A stretch of 64,000 nucleotides of DNA from Mycobacterium intermedium. Its GTDB lineage: Bacteria > Actinomycetota > Actinomycetes > Mycobacteriales > Mycobacteriaceae. The first letter of the stretch is position 1. Each line of letters opens with the position of its first letter. The translations under genes were made by a program, and so were the position numbers. The notes beneath the pieces are model-generated. The model had not been told where the DNA came from and searched no databases. It saw only the letters and a program-made list of their open reading frames with translations. Of the stretch, positions 18,901-26,398 are shown in pieces. The DNA is taken from positions 1-64,000 of the forward strand of contig NZ_MVHT01000027.1 of the NCBI RefSeq assembly GCF_002086275.1, read 5' to 3'.

Positions 18901-19247
18901 GCGACCCGCGCGGGTCTGAAGCAGTGCAACGCGGACTTCGTCCGATCGCCATCGACGATCATGCCGGTGAGATGTCCCGGGCCCACCTGGAAGTGCGAAT
19001 CGTCAACGGAGAGGTGCTCGTCGTCGATTGCAACTCCACCAATGGGGTTTTCATGCGCGACCCGGACCAGCTCGACTGGGCCAGGTTGCAGCCGTGGGAG
19101 CCAGCGTTGTGGCGCCCGGGCTCATATGTGCAACTCGGTGGGCGGATCTTGCGGTTGCACGCGTCCAACGGCCATGTGGCGCAACGTGGTCCACGCGTCA
19201 ATGTGCATCACCACGCGCCGCGGCAGATGTATGAAGGGCGTGCGTAA
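15939..19247 (+). CDS. MmpL-type RND transporter with C-terminal FHA domain
   Basis: A 1102-residue protein. Residues ~1-720 form a full MmpL transporter: N-terminal helix (RRPIAVLALVLAVMVL), a periplasmic loop, a helix bundle with GLGLSIDFGLLMVSRYREE, a second loop, and a second bundle with FSLSVDYEIFLLSRIKE ending at DLNWWAPKPL. After a Pro/Ala linker there is a cytosolic globular segment (~775-930). A canonical FHA domain follows (~965-1065): IIGRDP, MSRAHLEV and CNSTNGVFM carry the GR, SxxH and TNG phosphothreonine-recognition residues. Ordinary MmpL proteins lack an FHA domain. GGGGGAAGG precedes the ATG. It probably exports a lipid under Ser/Thr kinase control; cargo unknown. Confidence 0.9.
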   Translation: MLRHLAAFTVRRPIAVLALVLAVMVLSIVLGGSVSDKLGTGGNTDPSSESSQADEFLNQQFGNTSNLVIQLLPREGNVESPQVAALRDQVLRVIAAEKNAKVTRSFGDQGATDLRSKDGRSGLMLVHVGGTGDEAAETAKRIIAALPHDPNVDVRAGGSLGVQQEIRDKVKADLKTSESIAVPVSLAVLVIVFGGLIAALLPVVVGVVSIVSTLSVLLLMTALTDVSVHALTVTTAFGLGLSIDFGLLMVSRYREECANGKDHHPAIIATVTTAGRTILFSAATVTLAMMSLLVFPTYFLRSVGLAATATVLLSALSAIIVLPAMLALLGKRVDSLSIIRRKTALSADSLFWRRFAEVVTRRPLLYALPVVAVLLALGIPFLSAQYATPDERALPTNSSARLVAESLQQDFPLDPSQAISLVTRNDPEALKKLSADVSRINGVKLVNGPLGRYEHGQLVGEEPAVPGSGPAYATVFLTVQADSDTAQDLVRDIRGKITNRQVEVGGPTATLIDSRAAIADRLPVAIGLIAVSTFILLFLFTGSVVVPVKALSLNLLVLSAVLGVMVWIFQEGHLASALGVSPAPLNPSMVVLLCAIAFSLSVDYEIFLLSRIKEARDSGLDNNASTVIGLGRVGRIVTSAALLLTITLISFANGLSFMKMFGIGTALAVVIDASIIRGVVVPAFLRVAGDLNWWAPKPLRWLHDRIGISEEPSGVEEVISAVEPAMAAASPAAPPATPPVEIPASPTKKTVEERIPSGPIPTGKPAEVEVIPGRHLVANVKGTVIVVAHREREPLSQKSLAAKQLAALVDMVRHTSPQKLVTAFQAIAREPWDHTMVDVGIIMPTSTGLEILLCGSVTVTLDDGADRTVLRGRGRLVHRSVPTPRVATVITVDELGQRSHASPGVSGVFKLTEGTVPGEGAVLWSTPARSAPKPAPPVPPSRPFNRDARARSDWMPEPSLGESDHLRRWVVLDDNSRFDIDHDCIIGRDPRGSEAVQRGLRPIAIDDHAGEMSRAHLEVRIVNGEVLVVDCNSTNGVFMRDPDQLDWARLQPWEPALWRPGSYVQLGGRILRLHASNGHVAQRGPRVNVHHHAPRQMYEGRA

Positions 19248-19275
19248 AAGGGTTCCCGCGTGCAACGATCGGTGC

Positions 19276-19581
19276 ATGGCAAACACCGGTGCCGCTGTAC
19301 TGGAAAACGCGACGAGCCTGATCCGCGGCCTTGCGCCGGTCCTGACCGGCTATGGCATCGCCACCGAGGAGGAGGTCGACGTCGACGCCTTCACCGGCAG
19401 AGGCCGTCATGGTTGGGGGGAACCGGACCTGGCCGTTTGGCAAAGAAGCCCTAGCGCACGGTTAGAGAGAGCTCATCAATGTGCCGGAGAGAAGCGTGGT
19501 GTCCAGACTGTCGACACTCAATCGCAGCGCGGGTCGGGACTCTGTTGGACGCTGGGTGCTCTCTTGAACTGTGCCGGCTAG
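19276..19581 (+). pseudogene. Possible C-terminal remnant of a SAM-dependent methyltransferase
   Basis: A short frame opens MANTGAAVLENATSL, followed by RGLAPVLTGYGIATEEEVDVD. This resembles the end of many actinobacterial class-I methyltransferases, where an 'APAL..AGIATEEELDLD' stretch precedes the last strand. After AFTGRGRHGWGEPDLAVWQRSP the composition becomes nondescript. There is no SAM-binding core upstream; the MmpL-FHA gene ends 28 bases before. I read it as a truncated relic, with low certainty. Confidence 0.35.
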
Positions 19582-19671
19582 ACGAGATTGGCGCCGCGCG
19601 GGGATTACCAGTGCGATGATCAGGAAGATGTTCAGAAGAAGACCCAGTGTGAACGCGACGGCGCTTGCCAT
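19462..19671 (-). CDS. Small single-span membrane protein, hypothetical
   Basis: A 69-residue frame starts MASAVAFTLGLLLNIFLIIALVIPARR, a clear membrane helix followed by positive charges, and GGAAAGG lies 8 bases upstream. The hydrophilic tail is Ser/Thr-rich. It is antisense to the end of the methyltransferase remnant, so at most one of the two is likely translated over the overlap. No family recognised. Confidence 0.45.
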   Translation of the reverse strand: MASAVAFTLGLLLNIFLIIALVIPARRQSRLAGTVQESTQRPTESRPALRLSVDSLDTTLLSGTLMSSL

Positions 19672-19820
19672 GTCTCATTGCCTTTCCCGGAGCGCTGATT
19701 GATGCAGCGGGCGATGAAAAGAGATTCCAGGACGGTGCTTGGTGAAAGCTTGGCGGAAACTTGCGTCCCCTCGGCTTACCGTGCACTGCCGCCACATTCG
19801 CGCCATCCAGAGGTGAACCG

Positions 19821-20981
19821 TTGTCAGCAGTAATCTCCTTTCCCCGCTACGTCCGGATCGGGGCCGGCGCGATCCGCGAGCTAGCCGACGTGCTCGAAGG
19901 CCTGAAGCTGGGCCGTCCGCTGCTGGTCACCGACGCGTATTTGACCGCGACCGGCGCGGCAGAGCGGGTCCTCAACCTGCTGAGCCAGGCGGGAATGTCG
20001 GTTGCACTTTTCGATCGCACGGTCCCGGACCCCACCACTGCGTCGTTGGAGGACGGGCTGGAAGCGGTTCGTGCGCACGGTGCCGACTGCGTCATCGGCT
20101 TCGGCGGCGGTAGCCCGATGGATTCCGCGAAAGCGTTGGCTGTGCTGGCGCACCAAGGCGGCCCGATGCGAAAGTTCAAGGCGCCGAGCAACTATGCCGG
20201 GCCGGCGCTGCCTGTCGTCGCGATTCCGACCACGGCCGGAAGCGGCTCGGAAGCAACACAATTCACGGTGATCAGCGACAGCGAGACGAACGAGAAGATG
20301 CTGTGCCCCGGTTTGTCGTTCCTACCCGTCGCCGCGATCGTGGACTTTGAACTCACCATGTCGATGCCGCCGCGGCTGACCGCCGACACCGGTGTCGATG
20401 CGCTCACTCACGCTGTGGAGGCGTACGTGAGCCGCAAGGCCAATCCCATCAGCGACACCTTTGCTCTGTCGGCCATACGGCTGATTGCCGGCAACATCAA
20501 GCGGGCGTACCGGGACGGTTCGGATCCGGGGGCGCGCGAGGCCATGATGGTCGCTGCCACGCAAGCGGGCATGGCATTTTCCAATTCGAGCGTCGCGTTG
20601 GTGCACGGCATGAGTCGCCCGATTGGGGCGCATTTCCATGTGGCCCACGGGTTGTCCAACGCGATGCTCTTTCCCGCGGTGACGGAATTTTCCGTTGATG
20701 GTGCCGAGGGGCGGTACGCCGACTGCGCACGTGCATACGGCACCGTCGACATTCAGGCCAGCGACTCGGTCGCCGCCCGGGCTCTCGTGGAAGCACTTGC
20801 TCAATTGTGTTCTGAACTCGAGGTTCCTACACCGCGGTCTTATGGCATCGACAGGCAGGCTTGGGACTCGTTAACTCCCCTGATGGCTCAACAAGCGCTG
20901 GCGTCCGGTTCGCCGGCGAACAACCCGGTGGTCCCGACCGCCGAGCAGATTGAGGCGATCTACGCACGGGTGTACGGGTGA
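19821..20981 (+). CDS. Iron-containing alcohol dehydrogenase
   Basis: A 386-residue protein of the group III (iron-dependent) ADH family. The NAD-binding GFGGGSPMDSAKALAV and the family signature AIPTTAGSGSEAT are present. Metal ligands are placed as Asp/His in TGVDALTHAVEAYVS, GMSRPIGAHFHVAHGLSNAM and neighbouring histidines. The start is the TTG at 19821, preceded by AGAGGTGA; the frame stays open upstream but loses family similarity. Likely oxidises a short alcohol or reduces an aldehyde; the neighbours give no pathway. Confidence 0.9.
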   Translation: MSAVISFPRYVRIGAGAIRELADVLEGLKLGRPLLVTDAYLTATGAAERVLNLLSQAGMSVALFDRTVPDPTTASLEDGLEAVRAHGADCVIGFGGGSPMDSAKALAVLAHQGGPMRKFKAPSNYAGPALPVVAIPTTAGSGSEATQFTVISDSETNEKMLCPGLSFLPVAAIVDFELTMSMPPRLTADTGVDALTHAVEAYVSRKANPISDTFALSAIRLIAGNIKRAYRDGSDPGAREAMMVAATQAGMAFSNSSVALVHGMSRPIGAHFHVAHGLSNAMLFPAVTEFSVDGAEGRYADCARAYGTVDIQASDSVAARALVEALAQLCSELEVPTPRSYGIDRQAWDSLTPLMAQQALASGSPANNPVVPTAEQIEAIYARVYG

Positions 20982-21135
20982 GGGTCAGCACCGTCGCACG
21001 CTGCCCTTTGCAGTAATGCAAAATTTTGGTAGTTATGTCGCGCGTAATGACAACCCGTCGTACGCTCCGAGTCGCAGTGCCCAGAACAGAGGAACCATGA
21101 CTCGTATTTGCGCGGCGAATTGTGCGAATTTGACA

Positions 21136-21151
21136 GATAGCCGGAGCTATC
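21136..21151. promoter_or_regulatory. Dyad next to a TTGACA box upstream of the PASTA lipoprotein
   Basis: TTGACA (21130-21135) is followed directly by GATAGC-CGGA-GCTATC, a perfect 6-bp dyad, about 50 bases before the start at 21198. It may be an operator overlapping a promoter; no good -10 follows at the usual distance. Confidence 0.35.
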
Positions 21152-21197
21152 TCGCTGCACGCTGCCAGTCAACGCACTATCCATTACAGGAGGAAGC

Positions 21198-21632
21198 ATG
21201 AAGCGAAAGGTTGTCCCAGTGGGCACCGTCATCGGGGCAGCAGCAGTATTGACTGTTGCTGGTTGTGGAGGCAACACATCAACGCCAGCAGCCACGGTGA
21301 CGATTACACAAACCCAACCAGCGTCTAGTGCTCCCTCTTGGCCGAACAGTACCCCGCCCCCAGGCCCAGGCGCCGAACCGTCAAACACTCACGCCGTGCC
21401 AGCAACGACCGCTGTGGCCATCACCATCCCAGATGTGATCGGCCAAAACGCAAAAATTGCCCAGAACAAGCTCAAGGCCTTGGGATTCACCGATGTTGAG
21501 CTTGCTTCTGCGACACCGAAATACCAAAATGTCTTTGTGCCAGCGAACTGGACGGTTGTCGGTGTTGAACCGCCTCCCGGCACCTCCGTCAGCGCTGCCG
21601 ACACAGTCGTGTTGAAAGTGACCAAGCCATAA
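21198..21632 (+). CDS. Lipoprotein with a single PASTA domain
   Basis: A 144-residue protein with lipobox VAGCGG and AGGAGGAA as ribosome-binding site. A Ser/Thr/Pro linker leads to one PASTA domain (IPDVIGQNAKIAQNKLKALGF to NWTVVGVEPPPGTSV and VVLKVTK). PASTA domains bind muropeptides or beta-lactams in PknB and penicillin-binding proteins; here the domain stands alone on a lipid anchor, so a cell-wall binding or sensing role is plausible. Base composition is lower in GC than most neighbours. No partner gene is adjacent. Confidence 0.85.
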   Translation: MKRKVVPVGTVIGAAAVLTVAGCGGNTSTPAATVTITQTQPASSAPSWPNSTPPPGPGAEPSNTHAVPATTAVAITIPDVIGQNAKIAQNKLKALGFTDVELASATPKYQNVFVPANWTVVGVEPPPGTSVSAADTVVLKVTKP

Positions 21633-22053
21633 ATTGCGGTCGCCGCAGATTGCGGCCGATATCTAGCGCGAGATATGAGGATACTCGGTGATCGGAGTGG
21701 TTAGGTAACCAGGCCGAAACCGGAGGTCCTCACCTATCTTTGCTAGCCACGCCGTTCACAGCCTCTCGGAGAGTCACATCGAGCGCGCGCTTGCGAAATC
21801 CGCCCTGGCCGAGCGGAGTCAAGCAGTAATCGGTTGCAGTGCAGGATCTTTCAAGGATTGTGATCGCTGGCTGCGCGGTTGAGATTGCCATAGACCGCCA
21901 AGTAACTGCCGAGCCTGGCGATCCGCTGTGAATGAACTGCGCATTTCCGCAGAGTCCACGCACATTACTTGAAAGTAAGAAACTCGCGAGTAACTTGAGG
22001 CGAATCGGGGGGGTGACCGCTAGTCATCACGCAATCAAATCAAGGGGATGCAC
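21633..22053. other. Intergenic region between PASTA lipoprotein and PE gene
   Basis: No gene is supported in these 421 bases. The left end has two small hairpins: GCGG-TCG-CCGC (21636-21646) and ATATCT-AGCGCG-AGATAT (21659-21676). They may terminate the lipoprotein mRNA. The right end has the palindromes at 21965-21991 and the PE ribosome-binding site. Confidence 0.5.
21965..21991. promoter_or_regulatory. Two adjacent palindromes upstream of the PE gene
   Basis: TTACTT-GA-AAGTAA (21965-21978) is followed by ACTCGCGAGT (21982-21991). TAACTTGA immediately after repeats the left half of the first. They lie 60-90 bases before the PE start and look like clustered regulator sites. Confidence 0.4.
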
Positions 22054-23532
22054 GTGTCGTATGTGATCGCAACACCCGAACTGATAGAGGCCGCCGCTCA
22101 GGAACTGGCGAGTATCCGTGCCTCGGTGGCCGAAGCCACCACGGCCGTCTCGCCATCCACAACAGGGATCGCTGCGGCCGCACAAGACGAAGTTTCGGCG
22201 GCGGTCGCTTCGCTTTTCGGCAATTTCGGCAATGAATTTCAGGCGTTGAGCGCCCAGGCCCAGGCGTTTCACCAGCAGTTCGTCGCGTTCATCAATGCCG
22301 GGGCGAACGCTTACACGAGCGCCGAGTCCGCCAATGCCGCTGCCAGTGGGTTGACAGCGGGCCTTTCGGCGGCGGCCGGAGAGCCAACCGGCTTGATCGC
22401 CGGGTTGGAAAGCTTTGCCAGCGCCGTCGCGGCGCCCTACCAGGCGCTGGGCGCCAACACGCTCGCCAATCTGCAGGCCATCGGGAACACGGCGAACAGC
22501 AACCCGTTCCCGCTGCTGCGCGCGATCATCAACAATCAGAACGGGTATGCGCAAACCATCGGCGCATCGATTCAAACCGGCATTCAGAACCTTCCGTCCG
22601 AGTTGGCAAATGCGCCGGCGACAATCGAAACAGGCCTGCAGCAACTGGCGTCCTTCAACCCGGTGCCCTACGTGCAAGGCTTCATCAACAACCAGATCGC
22701 CGCCACTCAAACCATCGCCAACGGGCTGACGAGCGCCGCTCGCGACATCGGCACCGGCGCGCAGCTGCTACCCGCCGGCTTCCAGGCCGCCTTCCAGGAT
22801 CTGCTGGCGGGCAACAACGTGGCCGCTTACGGCGACATCAACACAGCGCTGGTCAACGCTTTCTTTCCCGGCTTCGACAGCACGACGTCGATTACGCCGG
22901 ACGAGTCGGTAGCGACGATCACCATCACCCCGCAGGGTCCGCTGGGAGATTTAGCGCCGATCTTCAACCTCCCGGCTCAGATGGCGCAGAACTTCACCAA
23001 TCTGCTGCCCGCCGGCTCGATCCCGGCGCAGATGGCGCAGAACGCGACGAATTTGGTTTCCGCCCTTACTAATTTCGGTACTACGCTCACCATCAGCAGT
23101 GAGGCGCACCTCAACTTCGGAGTGCCACTGCAGTTGGCCCTGGACGTGTTCGGCGCGCCGGTGAATGCGCTGAGCTCGCTCAATTCCAGCGGGGCGGCCC
23201 TCGCCAGCGCCCTGCAGGCCGGAAACCTCTCGGCGGCCGCGGTCTCCGTGCTAACCGCACCGGCCAACGTTGCCAACGGGTTCCTCAACGGCACCACCGT
23301 CATATCGTTGCCTCCTGCGGTGGTCAGCCTGTTCGGTGTTGGTCTTCCGTCGATAACCAACATTCCGCTGGGCGGCCTGCTCGCTCCGTTGAGTTTGCCC
23401 GAGATATTCGTAGACCTCGACGGCACCCTCCTGCCGCTACAACTCTCCGGCGACACCCCCGTAGGTGGACTCATCCCAGGGTTGCTGAGCTTCGGACCCC
23501 AGTTGGCACAGGTAATTACACCGATCGGGTAG
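22054..23532 (+). CDS. PE family protein (non-PGRS)
   Basis: A 492-residue protein beginning V(M)SYVIATPELIEAAAQELASI, the PE domain with the PE dipeptide at residues 8-9 and YTSAE as the YxxxD/E export signal near residue 90. The GTG at 22054 is preferred to the ATG at 22048, because AAGGGG sits 6 bases before GTG but directly against ATG. The C-terminal ~390 residues are Ala/Asn/Leu-rich with internal repeats (LPAQMAQNFTNLL / IPAQMAQNATNLV) but no PGRS. Expected to be exported by an ESX system. No PPE partner is adjacent. Confidence 0.92.
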   Translation: MSYVIATPELIEAAAQELASIRASVAEATTAVSPSTTGIAAAAQDEVSAAVASLFGNFGNEFQALSAQAQAFHQQFVAFINAGANAYTSAESANAAASGLTAGLSAAAGEPTGLIAGLESFASAVAAPYQALGANTLANLQAIGNTANSNPFPLLRAIINNQNGYAQTIGASIQTGIQNLPSELANAPATIETGLQQLASFNPVPYVQGFINNQIAATQTIANGLTSAARDIGTGAQLLPAGFQAAFQDLLAGNNVAAYGDINTALVNAFFPGFDSTTSITPDESVATITITPQGPLGDLAPIFNLPAQMAQNFTNLLPAGSIPAQMAQNATNLVSALTNFGTTLTISSEAHLNFGVPLQLALDVFGAPVNALSSLNSSGAALASALQAGNLSAAAVSVLTAPANVANGFLNGTTVISLPPAVVSLFGVGLPSITNIPLGGLLAPLSLPEIFVDLDGTLLPLQLSGDTPVGGLIPGLLSFGPQLAQVITPIG

Positions 23533-23542
23533 TCGCCTCGTC

Positions 23543-23561
23543 ATCCCGGCGCGACCGGGAT
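23543..23561. terminator. Bidirectional hairpin terminator
   Basis: A perfect 7-bp stem ATCCCGG / CCGGGAT with a 5-base loop lies between the stop of the PE gene (23532) and the stop of the small convergent gene (23562), placed to end both transcripts. Confidence 0.65.
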
Positions 23562-23708
23562 CTACCCGTCGTCGTTGGAAGGTTCGGTGAGTTCGGGAGC
23601 CTTCTCGCGCGTTGCCATCCCGCCCTCGCGGCCATGATCGACTGGTCCGGGACGGCCGCCCTTCGGCTCGTTTCTGCTGTCACCGCGGTCATCTGATGCC
23701 TTGGCCAT
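23562..23708 (-). CDS. Small hydrophilic hypothetical protein (48 aa)
   Basis: A 48-residue frame starts MAKASDDRGDSRNEPKGG and continues PGPVDHGREGGMATREKAP. It is highly charged, probably disordered, and has no cysteine or membrane segment. GAAGGA lies 7 bases before the ATG at 23708, and a hairpin terminator follows. Short proteins of this composition occur in mycobacteria without known function. Confidence 0.6.
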   Translation of the reverse strand: MAKASDDRGDSRNEPKGGRPGPVDHGREGGMATREKAPELTEPSNDDG

Positions 23709-23820
23709 CGTCGTCCTTCTTGTGTCGGGGGCCACTGCGATCCTGGGTTCCCGTGCGGCTCCCTGTTTAAGCGTCGAACGTCGCGGCCCCAGGGGCAGCG
23801 CTTCATGCCGTGCACCAATG

Positions 23821-23845
23821 CTGAGTATTGTGTAGTATACCCAGT
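23821..23845 (+). promoter_or_regulatory. Leaderless promoter with overlapping inverted repeat
   Basis: TAGTAT (23834-23839) fits the mycobacterial -10 TANNNT and lies exactly 6 bases before the ATG at 23846, which has no Shine-Dalgarno; this is the layout of a leaderless mRNA. CTGAGTAT (23821-23828) and ATACCCAG (23837-23844) are an inverted repeat with one mismatch that overlaps the -10, as a repressor site would. Confidence 0.5.
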
Positions 23846-24877
23846 ATGGCGAACAAGCTTTCCGACCGACTGGCGGATCACCCCACCGTCCAAAAGGTGC
23901 GCTCACGCGCGACGCGTAAGCCCGGGCCGCTCGACGCGGGTTGGCTTCGCGAATTGTGCTTGTCGGCCGGCGTTGATGACGTCGCGTTCGCCAGCGTCGA
24001 CAATCCCGACCTCGCCTCGGAGGTCGAACATGTCCGGGCCGCACTACCGGGCGCGCGGAGTTACATCTCCCTGGTGGTGAGGATGAACCGGGACAATGTC
24101 CGCTCGACGGCGCGCAGTGTGGCCAATCAGGAATTCCATCGCAGCGGAGAGGTGCTCAATGAGGCGGCCCACCGCATCGTGCGTCAGCTGCAGGACGCCG
24201 GTTATCGCGCGCTGAACCCCTCGGCTACCTTTCCGATGGAGATGGACCGATTCCCCGGCCGCATCTGGGTGGTCGCGCACAAGCCGGTTGCGGTGGCCGC
24301 GGGCCTTGGTGTGATGGGCATCCACCGCAACGTAATCCACCCGAAGTTCGGCAACTTCATCCTGCTCGGCACGATCCTGGTGGACGCGCCCATCAGTAGC
24401 TACGGCGAGCCATTGGACTACAGCCCCTGCCTGGAATGCAAGCTGTGTGTCGCGGCGTGCCCCGTCGGCGCCATCGGGAAGAACGGCGAGTTCGACTTCC
24501 TTGCGTGCTCCGTACACAACTACCGGGAATTCATGGGCGGATTCACCGACTGGGTGCAGACCATCGCGGACAGCGACGACGCGGCCGATTTCCGTTCGCG
24601 GGTCACCGATTCCGAGAACGCCTCGATGTGGCAGAGCTTGGCGTTCAAACCCAACTACAAGGCCGCCTATTGCCTGGCGGTGTGCCCGGCTGGTGAGGAC
24701 GTCATCGAACCCTACCTCGACGACCGCAAGGGTTTCATGGACTTGGTGCTGAAGCCGTTGCAGGAGAAGAAGGAAACGTTGTATGTGTTGCCGAATTCGC
24801 CGGCCAAAGCGCACGCCGAGCGCCGGTATCCGCATAAGCGAGTGAAGGTCGTCGAGAGCGGAATCCGCGGGGTGTAG
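23846..24877 (+). CDS. Epoxyqueuosine-reductase-like [4Fe-4S] protein
   Basis: A 343-residue protein with two iron-sulfur motifs: CLECKLCVAACP near residue 198, and a second set of cysteines in LACSVHN and YCLAVCPAGED. The N-terminal half (AGVDDVAFASVDNPDL, ALPGARSYISLVVRMN) resembles QueG, a cobalamin-dependent reductase. However, the protein lacks the usual QueG C-terminal HEAT region. A redox role with an unknown substrate is a better call than queuosine synthesis. The start at 23846 is supported by the leaderless promoter. Confidence 0.75.
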   Translation: MANKLSDRLADHPTVQKVRSRATRKPGPLDAGWLRELCLSAGVDDVAFASVDNPDLASEVEHVRAALPGARSYISLVVRMNRDNVRSTARSVANQEFHRSGEVLNEAAHRIVRQLQDAGYRALNPSATFPMEMDRFPGRIWVVAHKPVAVAAGLGVMGIHRNVIHPKFGNFILLGTILVDAPISSYGEPLDYSPCLECKLCVAACPVGAIGKNGEFDFLACSVHNYREFMGGFTDWVQTIADSDDAADFRSRVTDSENASMWQSLAFKPNYKAAYCLAVCPAGEDVIEPYLDDRKGFMDLVLKPLQEKKETLYVLPNSPAKAHAERRYPHKRVKVVESGIRGV

Positions 24878-24887
24878 ATCGCAGCTG

Positions 24888-25609
24888 CTAGAGGTGACCG
24901 GGCCTGCCGCGGCGTCGCTGCGGTGTTGTCTGGACACGTACTCTTTGGAAGGCCGCAATACCGAGGAACAAGCCGAAAAGCGCACTCGGAGCGCCCAATA
25001 TCAGGCCGTCATAACGGAACAGATCGACTCGGGAATCAGCCTCGCTCAGCACCTGCTCGGGATTGTCGGGGTTGTAGGCGATCGTCACCTTCATTCCGAC
25101 GGGCATGTCGAGCGGGTGGTTCTTGAACCCGGCGAGGTAGGGGCCGCGGCCCTCGTATTGGTGACCCTGCAGTTCGTAGTGATAGACGCGCCAGCTGGGA
25201 CTTGTTCTGCCACTGCGCTTCCCGTCGTATTCGACGATTGTGGCGGTGGCTTTCGGCCAGTGGTGGTAACGCCAGGTGCTGATTAGCGCATGGAACGGGC
25301 TGTACATCGCCAGCAGGTAGCAGCCAACCGCCAGCAGCACCGCGCCCAGCAGCAGGGAGACGACCCGCCCCGCCTGAATCTGGCGGCCTCGCTGGGGCGC
25401 AAAACAAGTTGACCATCGTTGTGGTCGTCCGGGTCGGGGGCGGTCACCCTCGGTCCTTGGGGCAATTCCGGGACCGCGGCCGTGCGCCTGCCACGGTCGG
25501 CACGTGATCTCCACAGCAGAATGAGGAGGAAGACTGGAAATACGGAGACTATCCCAATAGCGGCCACGGGGAGCAGCGAATTAGTCTCCACCATGTCCTT
25601 TCGCTTCAC
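24888..25609 (-). pseudogene. DUF3592-like membrane protein, frameshifted
   Basis: The start at 25609 (MKRKDMVETNSLLPV) gives a membrane helix (VAAIGIVSVFPVFLLILLW) and a linker ending LRPSEAARFRRG. The continuation is in another frame: GRVVSLLLGAVLLAVGCYLL, the DUF3592 core VYHYELQGHQYEGRGPYLAG, MKVTIAYNPDNPEQVL and a final helix GAPSALFGLFLGIAAF. The switch occurs in the GC run at 25361-25380. One added G there would restore a single ~239-residue protein. It may be a true pseudogene, a sequencing slip, or two genes (the downstream frame alone lacks a good start). Confidence 0.65.
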
Positions 25610-25822
25610 CCGTTGTTCGGTGAAAAAGTTGCTGGTCGCAGCCGTCGTGTGTGATTCTGCCCTTTGCTTGCGCCCATCGGAACCCCATGTTTGGTGGCTC
25701 GATCCGGCCGGCGCGCGGCAGTCCGCCGGGCGAATTGGGCAAATCCACGTAAACGATTTCGCCGCGCGCGCAGCAATGGCAGGACGATAAACGCGCGGAA
25801 ACGTACTAGTGCTAGGTCGGAC

Positions 25823-26371
25823 TCAACGCCACTTGATGCCGCACCCGATTGACGGGCGCTGGTTTGGGTTGACCGGCTCTCCGGCAAGCACGGCGTCGAC
25901 CGCCGCACGTACGTCAGCGCAGGTTACCGGTAAGCCGTTCTTGGGTCGGGAGTCGTCGAGTTGGCCGCGGTAGACGAGTCGTCGCTCGCCGTCGAACACG
26001 AAGGTGTCGGGCGTGCAGGCCGCCGAAAACGCGCGGGCCACGTCCTGCGTCTCGTCGTAGAGGTAAGGGAACGTCCAGCCTTGGCGGCGAGCTTCGGCGA
26101 CCATCTGGTCGGGCCCGTCCTGCGGATAGGTGACGACGTCATTGCTGGAAATGCCCACCATCGGGACGCCTTTTTCCTTCAGGTCTCGGCCAAGGGCGGC
26201 GAGGCCGGCCGCGACATGCTGCACGTAGGGGCAGTGATTGCAGATGAAGGTCACGACGAGTGCCGGGCCGGACAGGTCGTCGAGGCTCACGGGGGCACCG
26301 GTGGCCGGCTCGGGCAGCGAGAATGACGGGGCGGGCGTGCCGAGGGCGAGCATTGTGGATTCGATGGCCAT
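25823..26371 (-). CDS. Thioredoxin-like / AhpC-TSA family protein
   Basis: A 182-residue protein with the thioredoxin fold: LGTPAPSFSLPEP, VVTFICNHCPYVQHV (CxxC active site), VGISSNDVVTYPQDG, FPYLYDETQDVARAF, CTPDTFVFD and the closing NQRPSIGCGIKW. The CNHC pair is the redox centre. Length and features match the M. tuberculosis protein I recall as Rv1732c, near gabD2 there as here. The next gene upstream (DUF4383) is 27 bases away on the same strand, suggesting co-transcription. Confidence 0.88.
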   Translation of the reverse strand: MAIESTMLALGTPAPSFSLPEPATGAPVSLDDLSGPALVVTFICNHCPYVQHVAAGLAALGRDLKEKGVPMVGISSNDVVTYPQDGPDQMVAEARRQGWTFPYLYDETQDVARAFSAACTPDTFVFDGERRLVYRGQLDDSRPKNGLPVTCADVRAAVDAVLAGEPVNPNQRPSIGCGIKWR

Positions 26372-26398
26372 GTCGGACAGCGTACGTCGGTCCGGTAA

